From: an uncultured Acetobacterium sp.
GTDB taxonomy: Bacteria > Bacillota > Clostridia > Eubacteriales > Eubacteriaceae
Assembly: GCF_963664135.1 (NCBI RefSeq)
Contig: NZ_OY760905.1
Span: 868,001-932,000 of the forward strand
Length of the DNA stretch: 64,000 nucleotides
Reading direction: 5' to 3'
Shown: piece by piece, positions 62,527 to 64,000 of the stretch
Numbering within the stretch: position 1 is the stretch's first letter
Layout: each line of letters opens with the position of its first letter
Notes under the pieces: generated by a model
The model's input: only the letters and a program-made list of their open reading frames with translations
Told to the model about the DNA's origin: nothing
Databases searched by the model: none
Translations under genes and position numbers: made by a program

Positions 62527-63659
62527 GCTTCGTATCGGGCACTTTGAACAGCTTTATTGCGCAGCACATCCGGCAGGGTAAAACACCGTTTTTCATTTTT
62601 AATCTGGATCATTAGCTCATTGCCTTTTTGTCCCATTTCCATATCGGCTTTATCAGCAAAGGGAATATTTAAGATAAAAGCGTAGCCATTATCATCCTTT
62701 TTTACCTCAAAGATGGTATCGTTGAATAAAACCGCGGCGGGATCGGTTGCGCCAAAAATCTGTTGGGCCGCTTCTAAGAGGATGGTTTCGGTTGCCAGTT
62801 CTTTATCCAGCAGCATCAGTGTGAAAACCGGCACCTGGGAAAAACTCTCCCGAATTTCTTTGAGCCCTTCCTCCTGAAGATTAATCCATTTGCTGAAATA
62901 GCCATCCAGTGCTTTCGGCGGATAGACCTTGTTGACAATCACTGCGTCGATGTTGTAGTTATATAAATGCAGATAGGTGAAATTTCGTTTGGCTTCCTTA
63001 ATGACAATCCGTTCCGGAGTGGTAACGATGCGGATGCTGAGGATTTCCTTGTTGGTCATAATCGCCTGAAGCCGATAGAGTTTTTCATTAAGTTGTTCCA
63101 CATCATCAAAGACATTGTCCTCAGGCATGGGAATTTTCATAACTTTTTCGACCATCGGTCCAGCAATTTTAGCCGCCTTTTTTTTCATCGGTAGCACTGT
63201 TTTAATCATGTTGCCAAACATTTCCGGAAACTTCAACAGCGACAGGGTCTCCCCGGTAGGAGCGCAGTCGACAATTAACACATCATACTCGTTTTCTTCA
63301 TAAATAGTGATGATTTTAAACAGTGAAAATAACTCCTCCAACCCGGGAAAAACCAACAGTTCCTCAGCTTCGATTCCCCCTTCGGCCCGGGCAGTCAGCA
63401 ATTCTTTGAGATAGCTTTTCATATTCCCCCAGGCCAGTTCACCTTCAATAATAGCATCAACTTCCAGTCCCCAAAGATTTCCGGCTATTTGAACCGGCGT
63501 ATTTTGAAGCTTTACTCCAAATGAATCTGAAAAGCTATGGGCCTGATCAGTACTCATAATCAAAACGCTTTTGCCGTCCTGGGCCAGTTTCACCGCCGTT
63601 GCTGCCGCCACACTGGTTTTCCCCACACCGCCCTTGCCGGTATATAAAATGATTCTCAT
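62499..63659 (-). CDS. ArsA/GET3-family ATPase with C-terminal HSP20-like domain
   Basis: A 386-residue soluble ATPase of the ArsA family. It has the deviant P-loop YTGKGGVGKTSVAAA (residues 6-20), switch I MSTDQAHSFSDSFG, and switch II DCAPTGETLSLLKFPEM. The last ~65 residues (NIPFADKADMEMGQKGNELM through GQLHIKFA) form the HSP20-like domain found in non-classical ArsA proteins of anaerobes and phototrophs. There is no ArsB, ArsD or ArsR neighbour and it is a single half, so a role as a client-binding or metal-linked ATPase is more likely than classical arsenite pumping. A gene running off the window lies 200 bp upstream on the same strand. Confidence 0.87.
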   Translation of the reverse strand: MRIILYTGKGGVGKTSVAAATAVKLAQDGKSVLIMSTDQAHSFSDSFGVKLQNTPVQIAGNLWGLEVDAIIEGELAWGNMKSYLKELLTARAEGGIEAEELLVFPGLEELFSLFKIITIYEENEYDVLIVDCAPTGETLSLLKFPEMFGNMIKTVLPMKKKAAKIAGPMVEKVMKIPMPEDNVFDDVEQLNEKLYRLQAIMTNKEILSIRIVTTPERIVIKEAKRNFTYLHLYNYNIDAVIVNKVYPPKALDGYFSKWINLQEEGLKEIRESFSQVPVFTLMLLDKELATETILLEAAQQIFGATDPAAVLFNDTIFEVKKDDNGYAFILNIPFADKADMEMGQKGNELMIQIKNEKRCFTLPDVLRNKAVQSARYEAGQLHIKFA

Positions 63660-63719
63660 GATCTACTCCCTTTTTTTATTCACATTTATCAACTGCTTAC
63701 ATAAATGAAATTGTAACTT

Positions 63720-63828
63720 GCTTTGTTGTCTGGTTACTTCAAATAATTTTTCCACTAGGTCGGACAACATTTTCTTGTGCTGTTCGCCTAGGTGTTACAA
63801 AATTTTTTATGAAACCAGACAACTAAGC
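63720..63828. repeat. ~109-bp imperfect palindromic element
   Basis: Outer arms GCTTTGTTGTCTGGTT (63720-63735) and AACCAGACAACTAAGC (63813-63828) pair with one mismatch. Inner arms CACTAGGTCGGACAACA and TGCTGTTCGCCTAGGTG also pair with few differences, and the AT-rich DNA between the two sets is similar when reverse-complemented. Almost the whole stretch therefore folds on itself. It has the look of a MITE-like or structured-RNA element. Confidence 0.6.
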
Positions 63829-63860
63829 TCACCACAGTGTGTTTTTAATATTTGATTCAA

Positions 63861-64000
63861 CTAACCGATGGTGACTTTTTTGACCTTTTTCTCACTGTCA
63901 TTTTCGTTCGTTTTTTCTTTTTCGGCGGCATTGACCGCGCTGCTCACACCAACCGCCCATTCCTTCACCAGATCAACGATCATCCCTTGGACTTCTTTTT
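63861..64000 (-). CDS. C-terminal end of an unidentified protein (partial)
   Basis: The minus-strand frame is open from the window edge to a TAG at 63861-63863, giving 45 residues. They are helical (MIVDLVKEWAVGVSSAVNAA) with a highly charged lysine/glutamate tail ending VKKVTIG. This could be the tail of a gene co-transcribed with the ArsA ATPase, but too little is present to name it. Confidence 0.5.
   Translation of the reverse strand, partial: KEVQGMIVDLVKEWAVGVSSAVNAAEKEKTNENDSEKKVKKVTIG

Overview
The window looks like the chromosome of a strictly anaerobic, low-to-moderate GC Firmicute of the acetogenic Clostridia, most like Acetobacterium/Eubacterium. This is inferred from protein style (HgcAB, a short sulfite-reductase-like protein, enoate-reductase-type flavoprotein, butyrate kinase, ChW-repeat exoprotein), strong AGGAGG ribosome sites and SigA/SigD-type promoters. 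No rRNA, tRNA, CRISPR array, transposase or phage gene was recognised.

Layout. 1-6.8 kb: two CrtI-like flavoproteins (the second with a fused Fe-S-like tail), a ketopantoate-reductase homologue, and a siroheme/ferredoxin sulfite-reductase-like gene divergent from a LysR regulator. 6.9-9.8 kb: a collapsed leuC/leuD gene and an OYE-type iron-sulfur flavoprotein. 10-12.8 kb: an hgcAB mercury-methylation pair with its own promoter and a possible operator, followed by a GshF-like ATP-grasp gene. 13.0-14.1 kb: fluoride riboswitch, terminator and two FluC genes. 14.1-20.8 kb: GGDEF-EAL protein, cupin, HlyC/CorC transporter, XRE regulator plus CPBP protease. 20.8-21.7 kb: decayed osmoprotectant ABC transporter. 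21.9-28.2 kb: tandem membrane GGDEF-EAL proteins. 28.6-30.4 kb: pdxA and a decayed binding protein/sensor pair. 30.6-37.3 kb: two large chemoreceptors. 37.4-39.7 kb: ECF sigma factor, small membrane protein and bactofilin-like membrane protein. 39.9-42.1 kb: lipoprotein, membrane protein, VOC protein. 42.2-45.2 kb: a P-type ATPase under a yybP-ykoY (Mn2+) riboswitch and a promoter embedded in a 36-bp palindrome. 45.2-52.1 kb: ChW-repeat papain-like protease, soluble chemoreceptor/PhnD fusion, M29 aminopeptidase, butyrate kinase. 52.1-53.2 kb: broken diguanylate cyclase. 53.5-62.2 kb: one 8.8-kb cyclic beta-1,2-glucan synthase-like gene flanked by degenerate direct repeats that carry an ArsA C-terminus signature. 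62.5-64 kb: ArsA-family ATPase, a palindromic element and a partial gene.

Themes. (1) Toxic ion handling: mercury methylation, fluoride export, Mn/Ca export, an ArsA ATPase. (2) Dense signalling: three intact GGDEF-EAL proteins, one broken cyclase, three chemoreceptors. (3) Gene decay by internal deletion: leuCD, the osmoprotectant transporter, a binding protein and a cyclase all look like genes whose middle was removed, often with homopolymer frameshifts and nonsense changes. The most striking functional system is hgcAB with its control region; the most striking unexplained structures are the palindromic promoter plus Mn riboswitch, the repeats around the giant gene, and the palindromic element near the right end.
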